A DNA stretch of 21,091 bases from JACDBD01 sp050743385. Lineage in GTDB: Bacteria > Actinomycetota > Acidimicrobiia > IMCC26256 > JACDBD01. Position 1 is the first letter of the stretch. Each line of letters begins with the position of its first letter. A program made the position numbers and the translations under genes. Positions 14,976 to 21,091 of the stretch are shown in pieces. Where the stretch lies: NCBI GenBank assembly GCA_050743385.1, contig JBOGFJ010000119.1, positions 1 to 21,091 on the forward strand, written 5' to 3'. The notes below the pieces were generated by a model. That model did no database searches and had not been told where the DNA came from. It saw only the letters and a program-made list of their open reading frames with translations.

Positions 14976-16475
14976 GTGCGTCGCGTGCTGTCAGGGATCG
15001 TCGGTGTGGTCGTCCTCGTAGGGGCGAGCTCCGGAGCGGCGCTGGCGGCGCCTTCGGGCGGTGACGACGACGCCCGCGTCGGCGGCGGCGACAGCGACGA
15101 GCTCACCTATCCGGAGACGATCGAGTTCGCGCTCGAGGACATCCAGGCCTTCTGGGACGAGACACTGCCCGACGCGTACGGCCTCGAGTACCGGGAGCTG
15201 CGCGACGAGCAGATTCTCCCGTACGACGAGGACACACCCAACGACGAGCTGCCCGCCTGCGGCGAGGAGAGCGTGACCTACGAGGACGTCGCCGACAACG
15301 CCTTCTACTGTGTGCTCGGCGCCGACGAGGAGGAAGACTTCGTCGCCTACGACGACGGCACGTTGTTCCCGCGCCTCTTCGAGGACTTCGGCGCGTTCTC
15401 GCTCGTGCAGGTGCTGGCGCACGAGTGGGGCCACGCGATCCAGGGCCAGACGTCGGTCGGCCTCACCGGGGGAATCGACGGGTTCATCGAGGCGCGCAGC
15501 ATCCAGAAGGAGCTCCAGGCCGACTGCTTCGCCGGCGCCTACGTTCGCTGGGTCGACGACGAGGAGAGCGAGGCCTTCCGGCTCGACCCCGGCGACCTCG
15601 AGACGGGCCTCGCCGGCATGCTCGAGTTCAAGGACCCCGCCGGCACCGACCCCGGCGAGCAGGGCGCCCACGGCAACGGCTTCGACCGTGCCAATGCGTT
15701 CTCGGAGGGCTTCGAGCAGGGCGCGACGCGCTGTGCCGAGTACGACCAGTTCGACACCCTGGGGCCGATCGTCACCGAGATCCCGTTCAGCACCGAGGAG
15801 GATCTCGCCAACGAGGGCAACCTCCCCCTCGACGAGGCGATCGATTTCGGCATGGAAGACCTCGACTTCTACTGGCAGGCCGTGTTCGACGTGAGCGGCC
15901 TCACCTACGACGGCGTGGAGGACGTCGACGGGTACGACGTCCGCCGGCGGAGCGCGCTTCCCGAGTGCGAGGCACTCGGCCTCGACCCCGACCGGCCCAA
16001 GAAGTACCGGGGCCAGGTCTTCTACTGTCCGGGTGAAGACTTCATCGCCTACGACGAATCGCTGATCGAGGCCGCGCACGGCGAGATCGGCGACTTCGGC
16101 GCCATGCTCCTGATCGGGAACGCCTGGGCGGCGGGGATGCAGGACGACCTCGAGCTCGACGGGGGCGACCTCCAGGCCGACTGCTTCACCGGCGCCTGGG
16201 CCGGGAGCATCCCGCTCGACCTCGACGGCGACGCGCTCGGCGACTTCGCCGCCCGGGGGACGGAAGTGATCCGCGATCCCAACCCCCCACTCGAGAACGC
16301 GTCGATCTTCCTCTCACCGGGCGACCTCGACGAGGTGGTCTCGGCGTTCCTGGCGTTCTCCGAGCCGTCCACCGCGGACGGCGCCGAGCTCTCGGCCTTC
16401 GAGCGGCTGGCGTCGTTCCGCGAGGGGTTCTTCTCGGTGACCGCCGAGGAGGACTGCGAGGCCGTCACCGGGTGA
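14976..16475 (+). CDS. Secreted neutral zinc metallopeptidase (YpfJ/PF04228-like), internally duplicated
   Basis: 499-residue exported protein with a signal peptide (about 1-25, ending GAALAAPS). It holds two copies of one domain. Copy 1 (about 44-262) has the zinc-protease motif HEWGH (149-153) and downstream ELQADCFAGA (179-188), with cysteines at 95, 112, 184 and 253. Copy 2 (about 283-497) aligns over the same landmarks (LDEAIDFGMEDLDFYW, VFYC, FIAYDE, DLQADCFTGAW, cysteines 331, 351, 403 and 494). However, HEWGH is replaced by NAWAA and the following Glu by Asp, so it cannot bind zinc in the same way. A strong ribosome site GGGAGGA (14964-14970) fixes the GTG at 14976. Very acidic overall. 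Copy 2 may be a regulatory or substrate-binding pseudoenzyme. Confidence 0.9.
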   Translation: MRRVLSGIVGVVVLVGASSGAALAAPSGGDDDARVGGGDSDELTYPETIEFALEDIQAFWDETLPDAYGLEYRELRDEQILPYDEDTPNDELPACGEESVTYEDVADNAFYCVLGADEEEDFVAYDDGTLFPRLFEDFGAFSLVQVLAHEWGHAIQGQTSVGLTGGIDGFIEARSIQKELQADCFAGAYVRWVDDEESEAFRLDPGDLETGLAGMLEFKDPAGTDPGEQGAHGNGFDRANAFSEGFEQGATRCAEYDQFDTLGPIVTEIPFSTEEDLANEGNLPLDEAIDFGMEDLDFYWQAVFDVSGLTYDGVEDVDGYDVRRRSALPECEALGLDPDRPKKYRGQVFYCPGEDFIAYDESLIEAAHGEIGDFGAMLLIGNAWAAGMQDDLELDGGDLQADCFTGAWAGSIPLDLDGDALGDFAARGTEVIRDPNPPLENASIFLSPGDLDEVVSAFLAFSEPSTADGAELSAFERLASFREGFFSVTAEEDCEAVTG

Positions 16476-16518
16476 GGTGACGCCCGGGAAGTCGAGGTCG
16501 AGGCGCCGGAGCTCGCCC

Positions 16519-16914
16519 TCAGTCGTCCCTGACCTCGTCGAGCCGGGCGAGCAGCGTCGCCGCGCCCACGACCTCGGCGCCGAACGCGAGGGCTCGCTCG
16601 CGTAGCGCCCGGTCCGAGGTGACCACGGAGATGGCTGTCGGCTCGGGGGCGGCCTCGAGCAACTCGACGATCCGATCGTCGCCCGCGTCACGGCCCGGTC
16701 GGCGGGCGTAGTGCACGTCGACGCCGCCGTGGGTGCCCTCCGGGACGTCGGCGAGCGGACGCCCGTCGAGAACGAGCGTGAGCTCGTCGCCGGAGGCCGT
16801 CGCCAAGGTCTGGAGCCGGCCGAGGAGGCGGCGGGCGGCCCCGTCGCGGTCTCGCCACCATCCGTCGGGGCGCGATCCGATGACGTTCATCCCATCGATG
16901 ACGAAATGCGGCAT
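16519..16914 (-). CDS. NYN/PIN-like nuclease domain protein (YacP-like)
   Basis: 131-residue protein of the NYN (YacP/DUF901-like) superfamily, predicted RNA-processing or RNA-binding nuclease. Acidic active-site candidates are spread as expected: Asp7 and Asn10 in VIDGMNVIG, Asp50 in LVLDGRP, Asp79/Asp80 in GRDAGDDRIVELL, and Asp101 in VVTSDRALRERA. The ATG at 16914 gives the conserved N-terminus; AAGGA lies just upstream at tight spacing, while a possible start 14 codons earlier would add a basic tail of no obvious role. It converges with the metallopeptidase gene, 43 bases apart; I see no clear hairpin in that gap. Confidence 0.85.
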   Translation of the reverse strand: MPHFVIDGMNVIGSRPDGWWRDRDGAARRLLGRLQTLATASGDELTLVLDGRPLADVPEGTHGGVDVHYARRPGRDAGDDRIVELLEAAPEPTAISVVTSDRALRERALAFGAEVVGAATLLARLDEVRDD

Positions 16915-17075
16915 TTTCCTTCGCGGCCTCCGTGACGCGCTCGTGACGCGCGGCAATGCAACAGTGCGATGGACGGACGGGCAAGAGGAGACGGTCGGAT
17001 GGGCAGGCTACGGATGATCGGCGCGCTGTGCGCGCTCGCAGTGAGCGGCGAGCGAAGCGAACGCGACCAGAGAGG
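16915..17075. other. 161-base noncoding gap between two minus-strand genes
   Basis: Holds the upstream region of the NYN gene and the downstream region of the AlgH gene. A GCGCGC/GCGCGC hairpin with a 3-base loop (17021-17035) could terminate the AlgH transcript, though there is no U-tract and it lies about 40 bases beyond that stop. A small plus-strand frame (ATG 16999) reads into the AlgH gene and looks accidental. Confidence 0.4.
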
Positions 17076-17636
17076 TCAGTTGACGCGTGGGTCGGCCGGG
17101 CAGTTGGCGAACCACGCCAGCCGGCCCGGCTGACGCGCCATCACGGCCGGCCAGAGCCGTTCGGGCTCGGGAAAGAGCGCGTCGTCGGGCTCGGCGTCGA
17201 CGACGAACCATCCGCCGGCGGCGACCTCCCCCTCGAGCTGGCCCGCGGTCCAACCGGCGTGACCGGCGAACAACCGCGCCCGGGCGACCTCCGTGTCCGC
17301 GCCTCCGCCCGCGGGACCCTGGCCGAGGTCGAGGAGCCCGAGCGGGCCGAGCACCGGACTCCACCCCTCGGCGTCGTCGTTGGTCACCGTCCCGAGCGCG
17401 AGCGCGCCCGTCGGGGAGACGGGGCCGCCGACGAACACGACACGTGGAGTCGCCGCCACCGGCGCCCAGCTCGGCAGCGCCTCGTCGACGCCGGTCTCAC
17501 TGGGCCGGTTGAGCACCACGCCGAGGGCACCGTCCTCCGTGTGCTCGAGCATGAGCACCACGGTGCGGTCGAAGTTGGGGTCGTACATCCCCGGCACGGC
17601 CACGAGCAGCCGGCCCTTCAGGGAAGCGGCGCTCAC
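17076..17636 (-). CDS. YqgE/AlgH family protein (UPF0301)
   Basis: 186 residues, the usual length for this family. Diagnostic segments: LKGRLLVAVPGMYDPNFDRTVVLMLEH (6-32, quoted here only as a landmark), GALGVVLNRP (36-45), VFVGGPV (67-73) and ARLFAGHAGWTAGQLEGE (119-136). No catalytic function is established for the family; the name comes from a Pseudomonas protein once linked to alginate control. The GTG at 17636 is chosen because the conserved N-terminus starts a few residues later; the frame remains open far upstream through the opposite-strand ASCH-like gene. It is divergent from that gene with 52 bases between the starts, so their promoters must overlap closely. Confidence 0.93.
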   Translation of the reverse strand: MSAASLKGRLLVAVPGMYDPNFDRTVVLMLEHTEDGALGVVLNRPSETGVDEALPSWAPVAATPRVVFVGGPVSPTGALALGTVTNDDAEGWSPVLGPLGLLDLGQGPAGGGADTEVARARLFAGHAGWTAGQLEGEVAAGGWFVVDAEPDDALFPEPERLWPAVMARQPGRLAWFANCPADPRVN

Positions 17637-17688
17637 AGCGCGATCATGGCGCGTCGGATCACGGGTGTGGCGAAAGGAACAAGCAGTC

Positions 17689-18264
17689 GTGCTGTTCAGG
17701 CGCCCGGCGCTCGAAGGCATCGCCGCCGGCAAGATCGACCTCGCGTTCCGGCGCTGGGCCCGTGCCCGGGTGCGCCGTGGTAGCAGGCTCCGCACCGGCG
17801 TCGGAGTCCTCGAGGTCGACGCCGTCGACGTCGTGACGATCGGGGGCATCAGCGAGCAAGACGCCCGCCGCGCCGGGTTCTCGTCGCGTGCCGCGCTCAT
17901 GGACGAGCTCGACGGACGGGACGGACGCGTATACCGGGTACGCCTGCACCTCGCCGGCCCCGACCCCCGTGTCGACCTCCGCGAGCGGAGCGCCCTGACC
18001 GCGGACGAGCTGGCCGAGGTGCGCCGGCGCCTCGCTCGCCTCGACGCCGCCAGCCGGCGCGGGGCATGGACGACCGCGGTGTTGGCGCTCATTCGCGACC
18101 ATCCCGGTACCCGTGCGGCCGAGCTGGCCGAGCACTTCGGCCGCGAGACCCGCGCCTTCAAGCTCGACGTGCGCAAGCTCAAGGAGCTGGGGCTGACCGA
18201 GAGCCTCGAGGTGGGCTACCGGCTCTCGCCGCGGGGACGGGCCGTGCTGCGCCGGCTCGCCTGA
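17689..18264 (+). CDS. ASCH-like domain protein with C-terminal winged helix
   Basis: 191 residues. The N-terminal half (about 1-90: LFRRPALEGIAAGKIDLAFRRW, then GVGVLEVDAVDVV and YRVRLHL) has the layout of an ASCH domain, a PUA-like beta-barrel proposed to bind RNA or modified nucleotides; the RRPALEGIAAGKIDLAFRRW helix-turn matches the family's substrate-facing region. The C-terminal half (about 122-191) reads as a winged helix: WTTAVLALIRDHPGTRAAELAEHFGRETRAFKLDVRKLKELGL followed by a wing GYRLSPRG. The combination suggests a nucleic-acid-linked regulator, function unknown. A ribosome site AAAGGAA precedes the GTG at 17689 by about 10 bases. The segment before this GTG is antisense to the AlgH gene and is not coding on this strand. 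Confidence 0.72.
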   Translation: MLFRRPALEGIAAGKIDLAFRRWARARVRRGSRLRTGVGVLEVDAVDVVTIGGISEQDARRAGFSSRAALMDELDGRDGRVYRVRLHLAGPDPRVDLRERSALTADELAEVRRRLARLDAASRRGAWTTAVLALIRDHPGTRAAELAEHFGRETRAFKLDVRKLKELGLTESLEVGYRLSPRGRAVLRRLA

Positions 18265-18291
18265 GCGCCGACGGCGGACCCCTGGGCATAA

Positions 18292-18311
18292 GAACAAGTG
18301 CTACCTTGTTC
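18292..18311. promoter_or_regulatory. Perfect inverted repeat upstream of the SDR-QueA-like operon, candidate operator
   Basis: GAACAAG (18292-18298) and CTTGTTC (18305-18311) are perfect inverted copies with 6 bases between, 25 bases before the SDR start codon. A -10-like TACCTT (18302-18307) lies inside it. Being AT-rich relative to the surroundings and lacking a U-tract, it looks like a repressor site rather than a terminator. The SufR-like regulator encoded in the same operon is the natural candidate to bind it. Confidence 0.55.
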
Positions 18312-18336
18312 AAAATGCCAGACCAGGAGGTTCGCC

Positions 18337-19053
18337 ATGGAAGCTCCCACGAAGGCCGTTGCCGTCGTCACCGGCGCCTCGCAGGGCCTCGGGCTCGCGC
18401 TGGCGGAAGCGCTCGCCCGGGAGGGGTGGGCGCTCGTCATCGATGCTCGGCGTCGCGACCGCCTCGGCGCCGCACGGGAACGCCTCGCCGCCCACACCCC
18501 GGTAACCGCTGTTCCCGGTGATCTCACCGACCCCGCCCACCGCGATGCGCTCGCCCGGGCTGCCGCCGGCCTCGGGGAGCTGCGACTCGTCGTCAACAAC
18601 GCGAGCACGTTGGGCGAGAGCCCGCTGCCATCGCTGCGAGACATCGAGCCCGGTGTGTTGCGTCGTGTGTTCGACGTCAACGTGGTCGCCCCGATCGCGC
18701 TCTTGCAGGCGCTCGGCGATCAGCTGCGCGACGGGGCGGTGGTCGTGAACATCACCTCCGACGCCGGGGTCGACGCGTACGAGGGCTGGGGCGGGTACGG
18801 CTCGTCCAAGGCGGCGCTCGAGCACGCCAGCCGGGTGCTCGCCGTCGAACGGCCCGAGCTCCGGGTGCTGGTCGTCGATCCGGGCGACATGCGCACCGAG
18901 ATGCACCAGGACGCGTTCCCGAGCGAAGACATCTCCGACCGGCCCGACCCCGAGGCGAGTGTCCCGGGCGTGCTGGCGCTGATCGCCGGCGACCAGCCGA
19001 GTGGGCGCTACGAAGCGCGCGCGCTCGTAACCGAAGGATCGAGGACGTCATGA
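18337..19053 (+). CDS. Short-chain dehydrogenase/reductase (SDR)
   Basis: NAD(P)-dependent oxidoreductase of 238 residues with a complete classical SDR core: cofactor motif TGASQGLG (12-19), DLT (62-64) binding the adenine, NNAS (87-90), and the catalytic Ser141, Tyr154 and Lys158 (YGSSK). The cofactor loop ends in DARRRDRL (36-43), where basic residues after the Asp make the NAD/NADP choice unclear. VDPGDMRTEM (180-189) is the usual post-catalytic loop. Strong ribosome site AGGAGG (18325-18330), 6 bases before the ATG, makes this the entry point of the operon. Its stop overlaps the next start as ATGA. The substrate is unknown; the coupling implies it works with the QueA-like protein. Confidence 0.94.
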   Translation: MEAPTKAVAVVTGASQGLGLALAEALAREGWALVIDARRRDRLGAARERLAAHTPVTAVPGDLTDPAHRDALARAAAGLGELRLVVNNASTLGESPLPSLRDIEPGVLRRVFDVNVVAPIALLQALGDQLRDGAVVVNITSDAGVDAYEGWGGYGSSKAALEHASRVLAVERPELRVLVVDPGDMRTEMHQDAFPSEDISDRPDPEASVPGVLALIAGDQPSGRYEARALVTEGSRTS

Positions 19054-20114
19054 CCGCCACGACGGGGCCCGAGGTACTGGACTTCACGCTGGACCAAGCG
19101 CACGAGGCTGACGAGCCGCCGGAAGCCCGCGGGCTCCGTCGCGACGGTGTACGCCTGCTCGTGAGCCCAGGTGAGAGCGACCCCGTCGACTCGCATTTCG
19201 GCGCGCTCGGCTCGCATCTTCGTGCCGGTGACCTGCTCGTGGTGAATACGTCTGCGACCGTGCCGGCTGCGCTCGACGGTCGCCTCCCCGACGGCGAACC
19301 GATCATCGTGCACCTCTCGGGCGCGCTCCCCGGCGAGGTGTGGCTCGTCGAGGTCCGTCGCCCGAATGGCGAAAGCAGCACCGCGCCCTTGTGGCTCGAT
19401 CACGCGGTCGAGATCGAGCTGCTCGCGGGGGGCACGGTGAGACTCCTCACGCGGTTCTCCGACTCGAAACGACTCTGGATCGCGACGTTCGACCTCTCCG
19501 TCACCGTTGCCGCCTACGCGGCTGACCATGGCCGGCCCATCCGGTACCGGCACGTGCCACGCGAGTGGGCGCTCAGCTATTACCAGACGATCTTCGCGAG
19601 GGAGCCGGGCAGCGCCGAGATGCCGAGCGCCAGCCGTCCGTTCACACCCGAGCTCGTGACCGACCTGATCGGCCGAGGCGTCTCCGTCGCCCCGCTGCTC
19701 CTCCACACCGGCGTGTCGTCGCTCGAAGGCGGGGAGCGGCCCTATCCCGAGCGGTACCTCGTCCCCGAGACCACGGCTTCGGCGATCAACGACGTGCGCC
19801 ACCATGGTGGGCGCGTGATCGCGGTGGGCACGACGGTGGTGCGTGCGCTGGCGACCGTCACCGACGAGCATGGGGTCGTGCACCCGGGCCAGGGTTGGAC
19901 GGAAGTGGTGGTGACCGCCGACGCGCCGGTGAGCTCCGTGGACGGGCTGCTCACGGGCTGGCACGAGCCTGAGTCGTCGCATCTCCAGATGCTCGAGGCG
20001 TTCGCCGGTCGGGCCGCCCTGGAGCGTGCTTACCGGGCTGCGCTCGACCTCGGGTATCGCTGGCACGAGTTCGGCGACAGCCACCTGATCCTGCGCGGCG
20101 AGAACACTCGATGA
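19050..20114 (+). CDS. QueA-like protein (SAM:tRNA ribosyltransferase-isomerase fold) with altered motifs
   Basis: 354 residues, collinear with QueA, which transfers the ribosyl part of SAM to preQ1-tRNA in queuosine synthesis. Shared landmarks: DGVRLLV (32-38), HLRAGDLLVVNTSATVPAAL (56-75), YYQTIFA, FTPELVTDLIGRGV, LLLHTGVSS, GGRVIAVGTTVVRAL, the late DGLLTGWHEPESSHLQMLEAFAG and a final GYRWHEFGDSHLIL. But several QueA signatures are changed: the PTAGLHFT segment reads PSASRPFT, TNFHLP reads TGWHEP, and the SYGDAML end reads EFGDSHL. No other queuosine gene is in the window. It therefore probably belongs to a QueA paralogue family with another substrate. Start and stop both overlap neighbours by 4 bases (ATGA), so it is tightly coupled to the SDR and the regulator. 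Confidence 0.85.
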   Translation: MTATTGPEVLDFTLDQAHEADEPPEARGLRRDGVRLLVSPGESDPVDSHFGALGSHLRAGDLLVVNTSATVPAALDGRLPDGEPIIVHLSGALPGEVWLVEVRRPNGESSTAPLWLDHAVEIELLAGGTVRLLTRFSDSKRLWIATFDLSVTVAAYAADHGRPIRYRHVPREWALSYYQTIFAREPGSAEMPSASRPFTPELVTDLIGRGVSVAPLLLHTGVSSLEGGERPYPERYLVPETTASAINDVRHHGGRVIAVGTTVVRALATVTDEHGVVHPGQGWTEVVVTADAPVSSVDGLLTGWHEPESSHLQMLEAFAGRAALERAYRAALDLGYRWHEFGDSHLILRGENTR

Positions 20115-20773
20115 CCTCGCCGTCCGATCTCGAGACGACCCCGACGCTCCCTGCCGGCCGCCGGTCGGTGCTGTACGCGGTGCGTCGTCGGGGCGAGGCC
20201 ACGGCGGAGCAGATCGCCGAGCAGCTCGGGATGACGGTCAGCGGGGCGCGGCAGCACCTGAGCGTGCTCACACGCGACGGGTTCGTCGACGCGGGCGAGA
20301 TGCCCGCGTCGGAGCCGCGGCGCGGGCGCCGAACGCTCGTCTACTCGGTCACTCCGGCAGCCGACAGACTCTTCCCGAAGGCATACGGCGAGCTCACCAA
20401 CGAGCTGCTCGGCTATGTCGCCGACGCCGATCCCGCCATGCTCGAAGATCTCTTTGCCAAGCGGCGCGAGCACCGCATCGCAAACGCGCGCACCCGGCTC
20501 GAGAAGAAGCGCGACCTCGGCGCGAAGGTCGACGAGCTCACGAGGATCCTCGACGAGGATGGTTACCTGGCGACGCACGAGAAGGTGTCGCCGGGCGTCT
20601 ATCTGATCACCGAGCAGAACTGCGCCATCTGGGCCGTCGCCCAGCGGTACGGCCAGGCATGCACGAGCGAGATCGACTTCATCCGTGCCGTGCTGCCGCA
20701 GGCGACGGTCGAGCGGGTGCAGCACATGGTTGCGGGCGCCCGCAGGTGCGCGTACGAGGTGCGGGCGCAGTAG
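20111..20773 (+). CDS. SufR-like winged-helix regulator with three C-terminal cysteines
   Basis: 220 residues. The N-terminal winged helix (about 15-82) is of the DeoR/ArsR kind seen in SufR: ATAEQIAEQLGMTVSGARQHLSVLTRDGFV and the wing RRGRRTLVYSVT. A helical linker (about 85-150) follows. The C-terminal part holds Cys171 (EQNCAIWAVAQRY), Cys184 (GQACTSEIDF) and Cys213 (GARRCAYEV), spaced Cx12C and x28C. This is the arrangement of the SufR / Rv1460-type regulators that bind an iron-sulfur cluster and sense iron or redox state. Cluster binding is inferred from the cysteine pattern. It starts inside the QueA-like stop (ATGA), and its own stop overlaps the cupin start (TAGTG). It is placed away from any suf genes in this window. 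Confidence 0.85.
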   Translation: MTSPSDLETTPTLPAGRRSVLYAVRRRGEATAEQIAEQLGMTVSGARQHLSVLTRDGFVDAGEMPASEPRRGRRTLVYSVTPAADRLFPKAYGELTNELLGYVADADPAMLEDLFAKRREHRIANARTRLEKKRDLGAKVDELTRILDEDGYLATHEKVSPGVYLITEQNCAIWAVAQRYGQACTSEIDFIRAVLPQATVERVQHMVAGARRCAYEVRAQ

Positions 20774-21091
20774 TGGTGGAGCCTGTCGGGGTCGATGCCG
20801 AGGAGATCCGCCGCCTGCTCGCGCTCGAACCCCACGCGACCTGCGGTTTCGTTCGCGTCAGCTACGTCAGTGGCGAGGAGATCGCGCCCGGCGGCCTCCC
20901 GGAGCCGTTCGCGGGCGGGCGGCCGGCGGGCTCCGCGCTCTACTTCGAGGTCACACCGGACGCACCGGTACACCTGCACTGCATCCGCAACGACCAGCTC
21001 TACCACCGCTACCTCGGCGACCCGCTGGAGGTGCTGCTCCTGTATCCCGACGGCACCCACGGGGTGGAGATCGTCGGGCCCGACATCAGGA
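20773..21091 (+). CDS. DUF985-type cupin protein, N-terminal part (3' end outside window)
   Basis: Open frame from the GTG at 20773 to the window edge, 106 codons visible. Pattern of the cupin_5/DUF985 family: LLALEPHATCGFVRVSYVS (family: L.LxPHPEGGxYRETY), GRPAGSALYFEV (family: R...TAIYFLL), HLHCIRNDQLYHRYLGDPLEVLLLYPDG (family: HR..SDExWhf..GdpLel.ll..dG). The match is clear in order and spacing, but the EGG of PHPEGG is ATCG here and the His-rich core is altered, so it is a divergent member. Its start shares a base with the regulator's stop, making it the fourth gene of the operon. The family has a beta-barrel cupin fold and no settled enzymatic role. Confidence 0.75.
   Translation, partial: MVEPVGVDAEEIRRLLALEPHATCGFVRVSYVSGEEIAPGGLPEPFAGGRPAGSALYFEVTPDAPVHLHCIRNDQLYHRYLGDPLEVLLLYPDGTHGVEIVGPDIR

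Noticed and set aside
16999..17133. Small plus-strand ORF of about 44 codons after a GGAG-like site
   Set aside because: It runs antisense into the AlgH gene end and shows no hydrophobic pattern or recognisable motif; probably chance.
1..21091. CRISPR arrays, tRNA or rRNA genes, insertion sequences, phage or toxin-antitoxin modules
   Set aside because: No regularly spaced direct repeats, cloverleaf-like sequence, transposase motifs or integrase motifs were seen on either strand; this was by eye only.

Overview
The window is uniformly high-GC DNA with dense, short-spaced genes, frequent GTG starts, many 1-4 nt stop/start overlaps, and a gene set typical of actinobacteria: a mycothiol-dependent maleylpyruvate isomerase family protein, an F420-type LLM oxidoreductase, a release factor 2 gene without a frameshift site, and ftsEX followed by a peptidoglycan hydrolase. 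I infer a free-living actinobacterium, possibly of the Acidimicrobiia; the class is an inference from gene content and style. I see no tRNA, rRNA, CRISPR array, insertion sequence or clear sign of recent transfer.

Bases 1-5802 (+ strand) are a conserved core block: the 3' part of secA, prfB, ftsE, ftsX, and a secreted coiled-coil M23 peptidase that is probably the cell-wall hydrolase controlled by FtsEX. A small hairpin separates this from the convergent 1-Cys peroxiredoxin gene (5818-6453, -). Bases 6586-12077 hold an MFS exporter, a translationally coupled TetR-GNAT pair with its own operator, a coupled SRAP/mycothiol-enzyme pair, and a TetR regulator divergent from a membrane fatty-acid desaturase with an 18-bp operator inside the desaturase promoter. 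Bases 12098-14869 (-) form a three-gene unit: unknown protein, TesB-like thioesterase, LLM oxidoreductase.

Bases 14976-18264 carry a secreted zinc metallopeptidase that is an internal tandem duplication with a dead second copy, a NYN-domain nuclease-like protein, an AlgH/YqgE protein, and an ASCH-like domain fused to a winged helix.

Bases 18337 to the window end hold the most unusual locus. It is a strictly coupled operon (ATGA, ATGA and TAGTG overlaps) of an SDR oxidoreductase, a QueA-fold protein with altered signature motifs, a SufR-like regulator with three conserved-type cysteines, and a DUF985-type cupin cut by the window edge. A perfect 7-bp inverted repeat lies just upstream. This combination suggests an iron-sulfur or redox-regulated pathway using a QueA-like enzyme for something other than queuosine synthesis. 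It is my main candidate for an undescribed system.
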